Shown piece after piece: positions 25,537 through 36,659 of a stretch of DNA of 64,000 nucleotides. The translations under genes and the position numbers were made by a program. Location of the stretch: assembly GCA_943846595.1 (NCBI GenBank), contig OX044355.1, forward strand, positions 1,453,501-1,517,500, written 5' to 3'. A model generated the notes under the pieces. That model was not told the origin of the DNA and did no database searches. It saw only the letters and a program-made list of their open reading frames with translations. Position 1 is the stretch's first letter. Each line of letters begins with the position of its first letter. This DNA comes from an uncultured Polaribacter sp. (GTDB lineage Bacteria; Bacteroidota; Bacteroidia; Flavobacteriales; Flavobacteriaceae).

Positions 25537-27180
25537 ATGAAAAATAGCCTCATTTTACTCGTAATCGTCCTTTTATTAGTAGCTTGTCAACAAAAAGCGC
25601 CAACACCTTTTTTTACAAAATACAATGAAACCGTTGCTTTAGAAAAACAAAAAGCACATGAAAACAAGCGCATGCAGTTTCAGCTTTTTCAATCGAAACA
25701 CATCGATTTAAACGACGTTTTTAAGCCTTTCGAAAAAGAACTTTCTGCCTTCTCAGAGGCCAATTACGAGGCGTTAAAACCCTTAATTTTAGAACAAGAC
25801 ATTCCGTCACTCCAACAAAGTGTGAAAGCAGGAAAACTGACTTATGAAAAACTGACCTTGTTCTATTTATATCGAATTCGGAAATTTGAAAGCGATTCGA
25901 CATTGTCTTTAAATAGTATTATTTCATTAAATCCGAAGGTATTAGCACAAGCAAGAGAAAAGGACAAAAACAACGTATCAGACTTGTTTTTTGATATTCG
26001 TATGTATGGGATGCCTGTTTTGTTAAAAGACAATATCAATACCAAAGACATGGCCACCACAGCGGGGGCTGTTGCCATGCAATACAACGATACCCAAAAG
26101 GATGCTTTTATTGTTGAGAAATTAAAACAAGACGGAGCATTGATTTTAGGAAAAGTAAATTTAAGCGAATGGGCCTATTTCTTCTGTTCAGGTTGTCCTT
26201 TGGGCTATTCAGCAATGGGGGGTCAGACGCTAAATCCTTATGGTCGCGCTGTTTTTGAAACTGGAGGCAGCTCAGCAGGGAGTGGAGTAGCGGTAGCAGC
26301 AAATTTTGCTGTGGCTGCTGTTGGAACCGAAACTTCAGGGTCCATAACATCACCTTCGAGTCTGAATTCTGTCGTGGGATTGAAACCAACCGTAGGCGTG
26401 TTAAGCAGAACCGGTATTGTACCCATTTCCTCCACCTTAGACACCCCCGGACCCATGACTAAGAACGTCACCGATAACTACATTCTCTTAAAGGCAATGT
26501 TAGGAAAAGACACTACAGATGCTGCTTCAATTAGCTACGAATTGGATGCGGAGCTAGAAATGGATGCCCCCTTAAAAGGAAAAAGAGTTGGGGTGTTAAA
26601 ATCCTTGTTAACCGATTCAATATATGCAGAGACAATGGGCACCCTGCGAAAAGCAGGAGCCGAATTGATTACAATTAGCCCCCCAGAAGTTTCATTTGCT
26701 GGTTTCATTACCTTGTTGAATATTGAAATGAAACACGATTTGCCAACGTATTTAACTACTCACGCTAGCACATCTGTAAAAATTAACAGCATACAAAGCG
26801 TACTCGATTTTAATAGAAAAGACAGTTTGTTACGCGCACCCTACGGGCAACAACTCTTTGAAGGCATTGTAAATGATACCACTACTTTGGCAGAATTGGA
26901 AGTGATAAAGCAGCGGTTACAATTGGAAGGTGCAACGTATTTCAGTGCTTTAAACACCGAGAATTTGGAGGCAGTTTTATCCATAAACAACTATCATTCT
27001 GGCATGGCAGCAATGGCAAATCATCCCACTTTAACAGTGCCTATGGGGTATAAAGAATCTGGTGAGCCTATCAGTTTAACCTTTATTGGAAAACCTTTTA
27101 CAGAATTAAAATTATTGGCATTGGGCTCTGCATTTGAGCAATTGACAAAAACAAGAAAAATGCCCAAGAAATATCAGTAA
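25537..27180 (+). CDS. Amidase-signature family lipoprotein
   Basis: A 547-residue Ser-Ser-Lys hydrolase exported as a lipoprotein (LLLVACQQ, lipidated Cys17). The amidase signature is intact: the catalytic lysine in VLLKDNINTKDM, the glycine/serine-rich GGSSAGSGVAVAANF, and the nucleophile region TETSGSITSPSSLNSVVGLK. The C-terminal part has HPTLTVPMGY. A periplasmic location makes a tRNA-dependent GatA role unlikely. It more probably hydrolyses peptide or amino-acid amides. It is a single-gene unit with its own promoter and a bidirectional terminator. Confidence 0.93.
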   Translation: MKNSLILLVIVLLLVACQQKAPTPFFTKYNETVALEKQKAHENKRMQFQLFQSKHIDLNDVFKPFEKELSAFSEANYEALKPLILEQDIPSLQQSVKAGKLTYEKLTLFYLYRIRKFESDSTLSLNSIISLNPKVLAQAREKDKNNVSDLFFDIRMYGMPVLLKDNINTKDMATTAGAVAMQYNDTQKDAFIVEKLKQDGALILGKVNLSEWAYFFCSGCPLGYSAMGGQTLNPYGRAVFETGGSSAGSGVAVAANFAVAAVGTETSGSITSPSSLNSVVGLKPTVGVLSRTGIVPISSTLDTPGPMTKNVTDNYILLKAMLGKDTTDAASISYELDAELEMDAPLKGKRVGVLKSLLTDSIYAETMGTLRKAGAELITISPPEVSFAGFITLLNIEMKHDLPTYLTTHASTSVKINSIQSVLDFNRKDSLLRAPYGQQLFEGIVNDTTTLAELEVIKQRLQLEGATYFSALNTENLEAVLSINNYHSGMAAMANHPTLTVPMGYKESGEPISLTFIGKPFTELKLLALGSAFEQLTKTRKMPKKYQ

Positions 27181-27199
27181 TCAGTAAATAGTGCATAAA

Positions 27200-27231
27200 A
27201 AAAAGCGAAGTTGTACAACTCCGCTTTTTTT
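27200..27231. terminator. Bidirectional terminator between amidase and TlpA-like genes
   Basis: AAAGCG and CGCTTT arms are extended by AGTTGTACAACT, a perfect palindrome, with A- and T-runs on the two sides. It serves the convergent genes on both strands. Confidence 0.88.
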
Positions 27232-27251
27232 ATAGCTGTTATGTAGGTATC

Positions 27252-28280
27252 TTAAATGCCCAATGAAGTAAACAATTCCGTTAATCTTGGTTCCGAAGGT
27301 CTAGGTGCATTCGCATCGACAATATTTCCCTTTGGATCAACTAAGATAAATCGTGGAATTCCATTTATTTTATAGGCTTTTTGAAAAGAAAAATCTTTTC
27401 CAGACCAAAGTTGAATTCCGCCCATTTGTTTTGCCTTTACAAAATCTCTCCATTTCTTTTCTGCAGCTTCCCAAGAACCACCATTTCTTCTGGATTCATC
27501 GGTAGAAATACTTACAAATTCAATGTTTTTATTTTTATAGCTGTCTTCTAATTTTTTCAAATAAGGAATTTGTTGAATGCAAGGTCCACACCAAGTGGCC
27601 CAAACATCAATATAAACATATTTTCCCCTAAAAGAAGCCAAGGATTTTGTGCCCCCTTTATAAGCGACATAATCGGTAAAAGCAGGGGAGGGAGTTCCAG
27701 GTGCATTTTGTAGATTTTCTGCATAGGCTTTTTGGAAGAAATTGACCATTTGTACACTTTGTTTTTTGGCATCTGCTGATAAGGTACTGTCCAAATTTTT
27801 ATAAGAGCTAACAATGCTATCAAAATCTTTTTTCAAACTTGCTACTTTTTCTTCAAAGGATTGTTTGTCTAGTTTTAAAATCAATTCAGGATTTCCAATA
27901 CTTTTACTCATTGCAATTTGAGCTAAGATATAATTGCTATTGTCAGCACCCTTTCCCGTATAGGTAAAACTTTCCATGAATACCTCTGCATCTCCAGTGA
28001 TCTGAATATCAAATCCATTTTTAAGATACAAAGGAGCTCTTTTAGCGAAACTTGTTTGAAATGTATAAATGTCTGCTTTCTCCACTTTTAAAGTATCGTT
28101 GAAAGAACCATCGGTGTTGATTTTAATCGTTTTAAGAATGCCTGCTTGATTACTAATAGTAATTAAAGAATCTTTGTTGTTCTCTAATTTACCTGAAACT
28201 CTAGCATAGTCTTTAGGAGCTTCTTGTCCACATGATGTTAAGATAGCGATGCTAAAAAGTAATAGTCCTAATTTTTTCAT
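27252..28280 (-). CDS. DUF4369-TlpA thiol-disulfide oxidoreductase lipoprotein
   Basis: A 342-residue lipoprotein (AILTSCGQE, Cys near residue 17) with an N-terminal DUF4369 beta domain (about 25-120: RVSGKLENNKDSLITISN), a helical linker, and a C-terminal thioredoxin-like domain with VYIDVWATWCGPCIQQIPYL (CGPC) and a proline-containing GIPRFILVDPKGNIV. Such proteins face the periplasm and reduce disulfides, often for c-type cytochrome maturation or oxidative-stress repair. The gene stands alone. It differs from the short TlpA near 9 kb by its DUF4369 domain and lipid anchor. Confidence 0.92.
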   Translation of the reverse strand: MKKLGLLLFSIAILTSCGQEAPKDYARVSGKLENNKDSLITISNQAGILKTIKINTDGSFNDTLKVEKADIYTFQTSFAKRAPLYLKNGFDIQITGDAEVFMESFTYTGKGADNSNYILAQIAMSKSIGNPELILKLDKQSFEEKVASLKKDFDSIVSSYKNLDSTLSADAKKQSVQMVNFFQKAYAENLQNAPGTPSPAFTDYVAYKGGTKSLASFRGKYVYIDVWATWCGPCIQQIPYLKKLEDSYKNKNIEFVSISTDESRRNGGSWEAAEKKWRDFVKAKQMGGIQLWSGKDFSFQKAYKINGIPRFILVDPKGNIVDANAPRPSEPRLTELFTSLGI

Positions 28281-28391
28281 TCTTTGAAATTTAAATTTGA
28301 TAGCAAATATAGTACATTATAGAATATAAATAGTTAAAATAGTTGTGTATGCAGCTTCAAATTTGCACTTTTGAAAAACAATACAACCGTT

Positions 28392-29900
28392 ATGAGTACA
28401 ATACATTATATCGATTCCCAGCCGCTTGATTTAGTGAAAATCCAAGAAATTATTTCCTCGGACGCAACATTAGCACTGTCGGATGTTGCCATTCAGAAAA
28501 TCGAGAAATGCAGATTTTATTTGGATGAGAAAATGAAATCGATTTCGAAACCTATTTATGGAATTAATACTGGTTTTGGAGCCTTGTACAATGTAAAAAT
28601 TGCGGGCAATAATTTACAAAGACTACAAGAAAATCTTGTGATGAGTCATGCATGTGGAACAGGAGAAGAGGTATCTCCAGAGATTGTGAAATTGATGTTG
28701 CTGTTTAAAATCCAATCCCTAAGTTTTGGGCATTCGGGCGTGCAATTGGTCACGGTGAATCGCTTGATTGATTTTTATAATAATGCCATCTTTCCAGTCG
28801 TGTATTCCCAAGGTTCTTTGGGAGCCTCGGGAGATTTATCGCCTTTGGCACATATGTCGCTGCCATTAATTGGTTTGGGGGAAGTACGGTATAAAAATGA
28901 AAAAATTACTGGAGAAAAAGTATTAGAAATTTTCTCTTGGAACAAAATAAATTTACAGTCCAAGGAAGGTTTGGCATTGCTTAATGGAACCCAGTTCATG
29001 TCGGCCTTTGGAATTCATTGCTTATTGCAATCTCACAAGTTGTCCTATTTGGCGGATTTAATTGGAACCCTTTCTTTGGAAGGTTTTGATGGAAGAATAG
29101 AGCCTTTTAATGAATTGATTCATTATGCAAGACCCCACAACGGACAACTAAAAACAGCTGCAAGAATTAAAGATTTTTTACAAGATAGTGCATTGATTTT
29201 GCAAGAAAAACAGCATGTTCAAGATCCCTATTCTTTTCGATGTATGCCACAAGTGCACGGAGCAACAAAAGATACCATTCAATTTGTAACCAAGACCTTT
29301 TTAACAGAAATAAATTCAGTGACTGACAATCCCAATATTTTTGTGGAAGAAGATGCCATTATTTCTGGTGGAAATTTTCACGGTCAGCCATTAGCATTAG
29401 GGCTTGATTTTTTAGCCATAGCAATTGCGGAATTAGGGAATATTTCTGAGAGAAGAACCTATCAGTTGGTTTCTGGGCACCGTCATTTACCCCCGTTTTT
29501 AGTGTCAAATCCAGGATTAAATTCAGGATTTATGATTCCGCAGTATACGGCTGCAAGTATTGTGAGTCAGAACAAACAATATGCAACGCCGGCGAGTGTC
29601 GATTCGATTGAATCGAGCAATGGGCAGGAAGATCATGTTTCTATGGGCGCCAATGCTGCAACCAAGTGTAAAAAAATAGTGGATAACTTACAAGCTATTT
29701 TGGCAATTGAACTCTTTACGGCTTCTCAAGCATTGAGTTTTGGGAATGGCAAAACGTCTCCCTTTTTAGAATCGATGGTGGGTTTGTTTCGACAAGAAGT
29801 TTCGATTGTGCAAGAAGATAGGGTGTTGCATTATGACATTGCCAACGCCTCGAAATTTATTGCTTCTTTAGAAATTGATTCGAAAGAATTGTTTGACTAA
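28392..29900 (+). CDS. hutH: Histidine ammonia-lyase
   Basis: Converts L-histidine to urocanate and ammonia with an MIO cofactor self-formed from Ala-Ser-Gly, visible as ASG at residues 145-147 in QGSLGASGDLSPLAHMSL. Tyr56 in PIYGINTGFG and the substrate-selecting Ser85-His86 pair in ENLVMSHACG favour histidine over tyrosine or phenylalanine. Later blocks include TDNPNIF and NGQEDHVSMGANA. I start at the ATG at 28392 (502 residues) rather than the in-frame TTG at 28371. No hutU, hutI or hutG lies nearby, so the rest of the pathway must be elsewhere, or the enzyme feeds another use. Confidence 0.94.
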   Translation: MSTIHYIDSQPLDLVKIQEIISSDATLALSDVAIQKIEKCRFYLDEKMKSISKPIYGINTGFGALYNVKIAGNNLQRLQENLVMSHACGTGEEVSPEIVKLMLLFKIQSLSFGHSGVQLVTVNRLIDFYNNAIFPVVYSQGSLGASGDLSPLAHMSLPLIGLGEVRYKNEKITGEKVLEIFSWNKINLQSKEGLALLNGTQFMSAFGIHCLLQSHKLSYLADLIGTLSLEGFDGRIEPFNELIHYARPHNGQLKTAARIKDFLQDSALILQEKQHVQDPYSFRCMPQVHGATKDTIQFVTKTFLTEINSVTDNPNIFVEEDAIISGGNFHGQPLALGLDFLAIAIAELGNISERRTYQLVSGHRHLPPFLVSNPGLNSGFMIPQYTAASIVSQNKQYATPASVDSIESSNGQEDHVSMGANAATKCKKIVDNLQAILAIELFTASQALSFGNGKTSPFLESMVGLFRQEVSIVQEDRVLHYDIANASKFIASLEIDSKELFD

Positions 29901-29911
29901 AAAATAGCTTA

Positions 29912-29942
29912 CAAAAAAATCCCAAAAGCTTGTTTGGGATTA
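29912..29942 (-). terminator. Terminator of clpC
   Basis: A 9-bp stem AATCCCAAA/TTTGGGATT with a 6-base loop. The T-run follows on the minus strand (A-run 29913-29919 on plus), so it ends the leftward clpC transcript. hutH converges on it. Confidence 0.8.
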
Positions 29943-29947
29943 TAATG

Positions 29948-32545
29948 TTAAGATTCAGAAGTTGTTTCAGAACTTATTTCTGGGGTTGTTTCTGTTTCCG
30001 TTCTTATTTCAGGTTTTTTCTTTCCTTTCTTAATTTTGATTGTCAATGCACTTTTTGCTTCGTCTAGATCCATGGCAATGGTATCGCCTTCGGAGAGTTT
30101 AGAATTTACTATCTCTTCTGCTAATGCATCTTCAATGTACTTCTGTATGGCTCTTTTAAGCGGTCTTGCACCGTACTTCTTATCAAACCCTTTCTCTGCT
30201 ATATAATCTTTTGCTTTGTCACTTAGATGCAAGGTATATCCTAAATCTGCGATGCGCTGAAGTAATTTATCCAATTCAATATCGATGATGGAGTGAATGT
30301 CTTCTTTTTCGAGCGCATTAAACACGATGACATCGTCAATTCTATTTAAAAATTCTGGAGCGAAAGACTTTTTCAATGCACCTTCAATCACCGATTTTGC
30401 ATGTGCGTCTGCCTGTGCATTTTTTGATGTGGTTCCAAAACCAACACCACCACCAAAGTCTTTTAGTTGACGAGCACCAATGTTGGAGGTCATGATAATG
30501 ATGGTATTTCTAAAATCAATCTTACGCCCTAAACTATCCGTAATGTGTCCGTCATCTAAAATTTGCAATAAGGTGTTGAATACATCGGGATGCGCTTTTT
30601 CGATCTCATCTAATAAAATTACAGAATAAGGCTTTCTTCTTACTTTCTCCGTTAGTTGTCCTCCTTCTTCGTAGCCCACATATCCAGGAGGCGCTCCAAT
30701 TAAACGAGAGATGGCAAATTTTTCCATGTATTCGCTCATGTCAATTCGAATTAAAGAATCGTCAGAATCAAATAATTCCCGCGCCAAAACTTTAGCCAAC
30801 TGTGTTTTTCCAACACCAGTTTGTCCTAAGAAAATAAAAGAACCAATCGGTTTATTAGGATCTTTTAAGCCTACTCTGTTTCTTTGAATGGCTTTTACTA
30901 CTTTGGTTACTGCTTCATTTTGACCGATTACTTTTCCTTTAATAAGTTGTGGTAATTCGTGCAAACGATTGGTTTCTGCTTCTGCAACTCTGTTTACAGG
31001 AATCCCCGTCATCATAGAAACAACTTCTGCAACATTGTCTTCGGTCACCACTTCTCGATTTAGTTTCGAGTGGTCTTCCCATTGTTTTTGTGCAGAATCT
31101 AATGCCGCTTCGATATTTTTTTCATCGTCTCGTAATTTGGCAGCTTCTTCATATTTTTGCCCACTGACTGCTTTTGTTTTGCGGTCACGGATTGTTTCTA
31201 ATTTTGTTTCCAGTTCTAAAACTTGTTGTGGGACAACAATGTTTGTAATGTGAATTCGAGAGCCCGCTTCATCCAAAGCATCGATTGCTTTGTCAGGTAG
31301 GTAACGATCTGTCATGTATCTGTTGGTTAACTTTACACAAGCTTCTATGGCATTGTCGGTATAGTTTACATGATGGTGTTCTTCATATTTACTCTTGATG
31401 TTTTGTAAAATTTGAATGGTTTCTTCTACCGAGGTAGGTTCTACGATTACTTTTTGAAAACGGCGTTCTAGTGCACCGTCTTTTTCAATGTTGGTTCTAA
31501 ATTCATCTAAGGTTGTTGCACCAATACATTGTATTTCTCCTCTTGCTAGAGCAGGTTTCAACATGTTGGAGGCATCGAGAGATCCGGTGGCACCTCCCGC
31601 ACCAACTATGGTATGAATTTCATCGATAAATAAAATGATGTCGTCGTTTTTTTCGAGTTCATTCATGAGCGCTTTCATGCGTTCTTCAAATTGACCCCGG
31701 TATTTTGTTCCCGCAACCAAACTGGCCAAATCTAAAGAAACCAAACGTTTGTCAAATAAAATTCGAGAAACTTTACGTTCTATAATTCTTAATGCCAATC
31801 CTTCTGCAATGGCAGATTTACCTACACCAGGTTCTCCAATTAGCATTGGGTTGTTTTTCTTTCGTCTGCTTAAGATTTGAGAGACCCGTTCGATTTCTTT
31901 TTGTCGACCCACTACAGGGTCTAGCTTCCCCAATTCAGCAAGAGCCGTTAAATCTCTTCCAAAGTTATCTAGTACGGGTGTTTTAGATTTTTTGGATACT
32001 TTTCCTTTTTGAGGTTGTTTTGGTTCGAATGGGTTTGATTTTTCTGATTCAAAAGCATCATCAGAGGGAGTTTCTGCAATTGGGTTCGAAGGTAAATCGT
32101 CGTTTACATGTAAATCTTTATAGATGGCTTTTGTACCATCATAATTTACATTGTATTTGTGCAATAGTTTTGTTGCTGGGTCATTTTCATTGCGCAAAAT
32201 GCAGAGTAATAAATGCGCAGTATCTATGGCTTCACTTTGGTAAAGTTTTGCTTCTAAAAAAGTGGTTTTAAGTGCTTTTTCTGCTTGCCGTGTGAGGTGT
32301 AAGTTTTTAATGTTATTTTGTGTTTCAAGGGAAGGCTCTGCTGGATTCAACTGTTCTAGTTTTTTGCGCAAGAGCAGGAAGTCAACATCAAAAGCGGTTA
32401 AAATTTCAATTGCTTTTCCATTTCCCTTTTTAATCAATCCTAAAAGAAGATGTTCTGTGCCAATAAAATCGTTGCCCAAACGCAAAGCTTCATCTTTGCT
32501 GTAGGTAATTACGTCTCTAACCTTTGGTGAAAAATTTTCGTCCAT
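29948..32545 (-). CDS. clpC: ClpC ATP-dependent Clp protease unfoldase
   Basis: A HSP100 AAA+ unfoldase that delivers proteins to ClpP in the cytosol. In order: two Clp N-terminal repeats (residues 1-150), an acidic linker, D1 with Walker A GEPGVGKS and Walker [10 protein letters not shown], a UVR-like middle segment ([19 protein letters not shown]), D2 with Walker A GQTGVGKT and Walker [13 protein letters not shown], and the D2-small domain ([20 protein letters not shown]). The C-terminal tail is low-complexity Thr/Glu/Ser. 865 residues is typical. The middle segment is short, so ClpB is excluded. It is monocistronic with its own terminator. Confidence 0.95.
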   Translation of the reverse strand: MDENFSPKVRDVITYSKDEALRLGNDFIGTEHLLLGLIKKGNGKAIEILTAFDVDFLLLRKKLEQLNPAEPSLETQNNIKNLHLTRQAEKALKTTFLEAKLYQSEAIDTAHLLLCILRNENDPATKLLHKYNVNYDGTKAIYKDLHVNDDLPSNPIAETPSDDAFESEKSNPFEPKQPQKGKVSKKSKTPVLDNFGRDLTALAELGKLDPVVGRQKEIERVSQILSRRKKNNPMLIGEPGVGKSAIAEGLALRIIERKVSRILFDKRLVSLDLASLVAGTKYRGQFEERMKALMNELEKNDDIILFIDEIHTIVGAGGATGSLDASNMLKPALARGEIQCIGATTLDEFRTNIEKDGALERRFQKVIVEPTSVEETIQILQNIKSKYEEHHHVNYTDNAIEACVKLTNRYMTDRYLPDKAIDALDEAGSRIHITNIVVPQQVLELETKLETIRDRKTKAVSGQKYEEAAKLRDDEKNIEAALDSAQKQWEDHSKLNREVVTEDNVAEVVSMMTGIPVNRVAEAETNRLHELPQLIKGKVIGQNEAVTKVVKAIQRNRVGLKDPNKPIGSFIFLGQTGVGKTQLAKVLARELFDSDDSLIRIDMSEYMEKFAISRLIGAPPGYVGYEEGGQLTEKVRRKPYSVILLDEIEKAHPDVFNTLLQILDDGHITDSLGRKIDFRNTIIIMTSNIGARQLKDFGGGVGFGTTSKNAQADAHAKSVIEGALKKSFAPEFLNRIDDVIVFNALEKEDIHSIIDIELDKLLQRIADLGYTLHLSDKAKDYIAEKGFDKKYGARPLKRAIQKYIEDALAEEIVNSKLSEGDTIAMDLDEAKSALTIKIKKGKKKPEIRTETETTPEISSETTSES

Positions 32546-32808
32546 ATCTTTTTTCTTTATAGTGTAAATTTAATCCTTTTTTTAGAAGAAAAATACAAAA
32601 AATAGCTTGTTGGGGAGAAAAGTAAGGATTAGGGGCTTTAAAAACTGCAAAAGTACTTGAAAATCAGTAAGATAAATCAATGTTAAAAAATGCATAAAAA
32701 TGTTGATAACTCTTTGCTTATAGAAACGCTAAAACCTTTGTAAATACTGAGAGAAATAGTATCTTGCCTTGTTTAAAAAATAGGACTAAAATTTAATAGG
32801 ATATAAAT

Positions 32809-35337
32809 ATGGCAGACGGAGAAAAGTTAATTCCGATTAACATTGAAGAGCAGATGAAATCTGCGTACATCGATTACTCGATGTCAGTGATAGTTTCAAG
32901 AGCATTGCCCGATGTAAGAGATGGTTTAAAACCCGTTCATAGAAGAGTATTGTTTGGGATGCATGAGTTAGGAATTAAAGCAACTGGATCGTATAAAAAA
33001 TCGGCAAGAATTGTTGGGGAGGTTTTAGGGAAGTATCACCCACACGGGGATACTTCAGTGTATGATTCTATGGTGCGTATGGCTCAAAACTGGAGTGTAC
33101 GCTACATGATGGTGGACGGTCAAGGGAACTTTGGTTCTGTCGATGGTGATTCTCCAGCTGCAATGCGTTATACGGAAGTTCGAATGCAGAAAATATCGGA
33201 AGATATGTTGGCGGATATCGAAAAGGATACTGTTGATCATCGTTTGAATTTCGATGATACCTTGCAAGAGCCAACAGTGTTGCCAACAAGAATTCCAAAT
33301 CTATTGGTCAATGGAGCATCTGGAATTGCGGTGGGTATGGCAACTAATATGGCGCCACATAATTTAACAGAAGTTATTAACGGCACCATTGCTTATATTG
33401 ATGATAATGATATAGATATTGATGGATTGATGCAGCACATAACTGCGCCAGATTTTCCAACAGGAGGGACTATTTATGGGTACGATGGTGTAAGAGATGC
33501 TTTTCATACTGGCCGTGGACGGATTGTAATGCGTGCTAAAGCCGTTATTGAAGAAGTGAAGGGCAGAGAGTGTATTATTGTTACAGAGATCCCTTACCAA
33601 GTGAATAAGGCAGAAATGATTAAAAAAACTGCTGAATTGGTCAATGACAAAAAATTAGAAGGAATTGCAAACATCCGCGATGAATCTGATAGAAATGGAA
33701 TGCGTATTGTATATGTCTTAAAACGAGATGCAATACCAAACATCGTTTTAAATAAATTATACAAATACACCCAATTACAAACTTCTTTTAGTGTCAATAA
33801 TATTGCGCTTGTAAAAGGGCGTCCAGAACAATTAAATTTAAAGCAGCTGATTCACTATTTTGTTGAGCACCGACATGAAGTTGTTGTTCGAAGAACAGAA
33901 TTTGAATTAAAGAAAGCAGAAGCAAGAGCTCATATTTTAGAAGGCTTAATTATTGCATCTGACAATATAGATGAGGTGATTAAAATTATTCGAGGATCTA
34001 ACAATGCAGATGCAGCCAAAGAGGCTTTGATTGCTCGTTTTGAATTGTCTGAAATTCAGTCCAAAGCAATCGTAGAGATGCGTTTGCGCCAGTTGACAGG
34101 ATTAGAGCAAGACAAATTGCGTGGAGAATATGATGCGATTATTCAAACAATTGCAGATTTAAAAGATATTTTATCAAACGAACCAAGACGTTACCAAATT
34201 ATAAAAGACGAATTACTTCACATCAAAGACAAATATGGTGATGATCGTAGATCTGTCATTGAATATGCAGGTGGAGACATGCGAATTGAAGACATGATTC
34301 CAAATACCAAAGTAGTGGTTACGATTTCGAATGCCGGCTATTTAAAGCGTACAAATCTTGAAGAGTATAAGGTTCAGAACCGTGGAGGAAGAGGTCAAAA
34401 AGGAGCAACCACTCGAAATGAAGATTTCTTAGAGCATTTATTTGTTGGAACCAACCACCAATATATGATGTTCTTTACCCAAAAAGGAAAAGTGTTCTGG
34501 ATGCGTGTGTATGAGATTCCAGAAGGGGGTAAAAGCACCAAAGGGAGAGCCATGCAAAACTTAATCAATATCGAACAAGATGACAAAGTAAAAGCATTCC
34601 TAGTAACACAAGACTTAAAAGACGAAGACTATATCAATAGCCACTATGTAATTATGGCTACTAAAAAAGGACAAGTTAAAAAGACTTCTTTAGAACAATA
34701 TTCTCGTCCAAGAACCAACGGAATCAATGCCATTACGATTAAGGATGGAGATGAATTGTTAGAAGCAAAATTAACGACAGGTGATAGTCAAGTAATGTTA
34801 GCATTGGCCTCTGGGAAATCGATTCGTTTTGAAGAAGCTAAAACCCGTCCAATGGGAAGAACCGCTTCTGGAGTTAGAGGAATTACCTTGCAACATGAAA
34901 ATGATGAGGTAATTGGTATGGTAGCGGTGAATGACATGGAAAGTAATATTTTAGTCGTTTCAGAAAAAGGATACGGAAAACGTTCTAAATTAGAAGATTA
35001 TCGAATTACCAATCGGGGAGGTAAAGGTGTAAAAACTTTAAATATCTCAGAAAAGACAGGAGACTTAGTTGCCATTAAAAATGTAGATGATAACAATGAT
35101 CTAATGATCATTAATAAATCTGGATTGACCATTCGTATGGCTGTAGAAGATTTAAGAGTGATGGGACGAGCAACACAAGGAGTTCGTTTAATTAATATTA
35201 AAGATTCTGATAGCATAGCAGCAGTCGCAAAAGTAGCCCATGAAGAAGATTCAGTTGAAGACCTCGAAGATGGTACTGAAAATGCAAACGAAGATGGCAC
35301 GGATAATGATAGTAATTTATCAGAAAATCAAGAATAA
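32809..35337 (+). CDS. gyrA: DNA gyrase subunit A
   Basis: The breakage-reunion subunit of gyrase, which introduces negative supercoils with GyrB. The active-site tyrosine is Tyr121 in [10 protein letters not shown]. The quinolone-determining region reads [11 protein letters not shown], with Thr82 where E. coli has Ser83 and Asp86 retained at the Asp87 position. The winged-helix and tower domains follow, and the C-terminal beta-pinwheel includes the GyrA-box-like [10 protein letters not shown]. An acidic tail ends the protein ([17 protein letters not shown]). 842 residues is normal. A 263-base gap precedes it, with no confident promoter match. The TPR protein follows after 23 bases. Confidence 0.97.
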   Translation: MADGEKLIPINIEEQMKSAYIDYSMSVIVSRALPDVRDGLKPVHRRVLFGMHELGIKATGSYKKSARIVGEVLGKYHPHGDTSVYDSMVRMAQNWSVRYMMVDGQGNFGSVDGDSPAAMRYTEVRMQKISEDMLADIEKDTVDHRLNFDDTLQEPTVLPTRIPNLLVNGASGIAVGMATNMAPHNLTEVINGTIAYIDDNDIDIDGLMQHITAPDFPTGGTIYGYDGVRDAFHTGRGRIVMRAKAVIEEVKGRECIIVTEIPYQVNKAEMIKKTAELVNDKKLEGIANIRDESDRNGMRIVYVLKRDAIPNIVLNKLYKYTQLQTSFSVNNIALVKGRPEQLNLKQLIHYFVEHRHEVVVRRTEFELKKAEARAHILEGLIIASDNIDEVIKIIRGSNNADAAKEALIARFELSEIQSKAIVEMRLRQLTGLEQDKLRGEYDAIIQTIADLKDILSNEPRRYQIIKDELLHIKDKYGDDRRSVIEYAGGDMRIEDMIPNTKVVVTISNAGYLKRTNLEEYKVQNRGGRGQKGATTRNEDFLEHLFVGTNHQYMMFFTQKGKVFWMRVYEIPEGGKSTKGRAMQNLINIEQDDKVKAFLVTQDLKDEDYINSHYVIMATKKGQVKKTSLEQYSRPRTNGINAITIKDGDELLEAKLTTGDSQVMLALASGKSIRFEEAKTRPMGRTASGVRGITLQHENDEVIGMVAVNDMESNILVVSEKGYGKRSKLEDYRITNRGGKGVKTLNISEKTGDLVAIKNVDDNNDLMIINKSGLTIRMAVEDLRVMGRATQGVRLINIKDSDSIAAVAKVAHEEDSVEDLEDGTENANEDGTDNDSNLSENQE

Positions 35338-35360
35338 CAACCAACTAAATCCCCAATACA

Positions 35361-36605
35361 ATGAAAAAACAACTAATAGCATTCTCTCTGGCTCTGATGT
35401 CAATGGGAGTATTTGCACAAAAAAACGAACTAAAAGCGGCAGCTAAAGCCATTAAAAAACAAAATTTTGCGGCAGCCGTTGCTTCAATTTCAGCAGCCGA
35501 AGCCTTAATGGGCAACATGGACGAAAAATTAAAAGCAAAATTTTACTTCTTAAAAGCCCAAGCTTTTGCAGGACAAAAGAAATACAGTACAGCAGCCAAT
35601 GCTTTTTCGACCCTTTTTGCTTATGAGAAAGAGATTAGAAAGCAAAAGTATACCAGCAAAGCAAAACCAATGCAAGGCCAATTGACCAAAGAGGTATCAG
35701 AAAAAGCATTGAAATTATACAATGACGAAAAAGACTATAAGAACGCAGCGGAGTTGTTTTACTTAACCTATAAATTGAGTCCTAAAGACACTGCTTTTAT
35801 GTACAATGCTGCGGTGAGTGCAACCCAAGCAAAAGAATTAGATCTTGCATTGACTTACTACAGAAATTTGAAAAGTCTTGGTTATACTGGAATTGTGCTA
35901 GAGTATTTTGCGACGAATAAAGAAACGGGAGAAGAAGAGCGTATTGATACAAAGGCTCAAAGAAATCTGTATGTCAAATCTGGGCAATATACCAATCCAC
36001 AGGATAAGGGATCTAAATCTAAAAAAGCGACTATTGTTAAAAATATTGCTCTAATCCTAAAAGATCAAGGGAAAATAGATGAGGCGGTAACTGCAATTAA
36101 AGAAGCAAGAATAGAAAATCCAGCAGATTTAAATTTACTTTTAGCGGAAGCTGAATTGTATATTAAATTAGAAAAAATGGATCTCTTTGGTGAACTTATG
36201 GAACAAGCGACTAAAATGGATCCAACGAATCCTACCTTGTTTTTTAATTTGGGGGTTGTTAACTACAACCAAGATAAAGTTGAAGAAGCACAAGGGTACT
36301 ATAAAAAAGCCATTGAGTTAGATCCAACATACAGAGATGCTTATTTAAATTTAGGTTTGTCAATCTTAAACAAAAGAGTTGCCATTGTTGAAGAAATGAA
36401 TAAAAGTTTAAATGATTTTGATAAGTATGACGCATTGGAGCAGAAACAAAAAGATGTTTGTAATGAAGCCTTACCTTATTTAATCAAAGCGGATGCATTG
36501 AAAAGAACATTGGATACAGTAAAGACACTTTTAAACATCTATGATACCATAGAAAACGATGAAAAGTCTGATGAGTTTAGAGCTTTGTACAAGAGCATGA
36601 AATAA
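35361..36605 (+). CDS. Exported tetratricopeptide-repeat protein
   Basis: 414 residues with a cleavable signal peptide (LIAFSLALMSMGVFAQ) and several TPR units. The clearest are at residues 115-150 (LKLYNDEKDYKNAAELFYLT), 220-265 (IALILKDQGKIDEAVTAIKE) and 285-335 (LFFNLGVVNYNQDKVEEAQG and PTYRDAYLNLGLSI). It is a soluble periplasmic scaffold or chaperone-like protein. It lies 23 bases after gyrA, so it is probably cotranscribed. The pairing gyrA-TPR is frequent in flavobacteria, but no functional link is known. A terminator follows. Confidence 0.88.
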   Translation: MKKQLIAFSLALMSMGVFAQKNELKAAAKAIKKQNFAAAVASISAAEALMGNMDEKLKAKFYFLKAQAFAGQKKYSTAANAFSTLFAYEKEIRKQKYTSKAKPMQGQLTKEVSEKALKLYNDEKDYKNAAELFYLTYKLSPKDTAFMYNAAVSATQAKELDLALTYYRNLKSLGYTGIVLEYFATNKETGEEERIDTKAQRNLYVKSGQYTNPQDKGSKSKKATIVKNIALILKDQGKIDEAVTAIKEARIENPADLNLLLAEAELYIKLEKMDLFGELMEQATKMDPTNPTLFFNLGVVNYNQDKVEEAQGYYKKAIELDPTYRDAYLNLGLSILNKRVAIVEEMNKSLNDFDKYDALEQKQKDVCNEALPYLIKADALKRTLDTVKTLLNIYDTIENDEKSDEFRALYKSMK

Positions 36606-36623
36606 AGCTATTATTCCAAAATA

Positions 36624-36656
36624 TAAAAAACCGAAACAATTGTTTCGGTTTTTTTA
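36624..36656. terminator. Bidirectional terminator after the TPR gene
   Basis: A 10-bp perfect stem AACCGAAACA/TGTTTCGGTT with a minimal loop is flanked by A- and T-runs. It ends both the rightward gyrA-TPR transcript and the leftward NlpC/P60 gene. Confidence 0.88.
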
Positions 36657-36659
36657 TGC

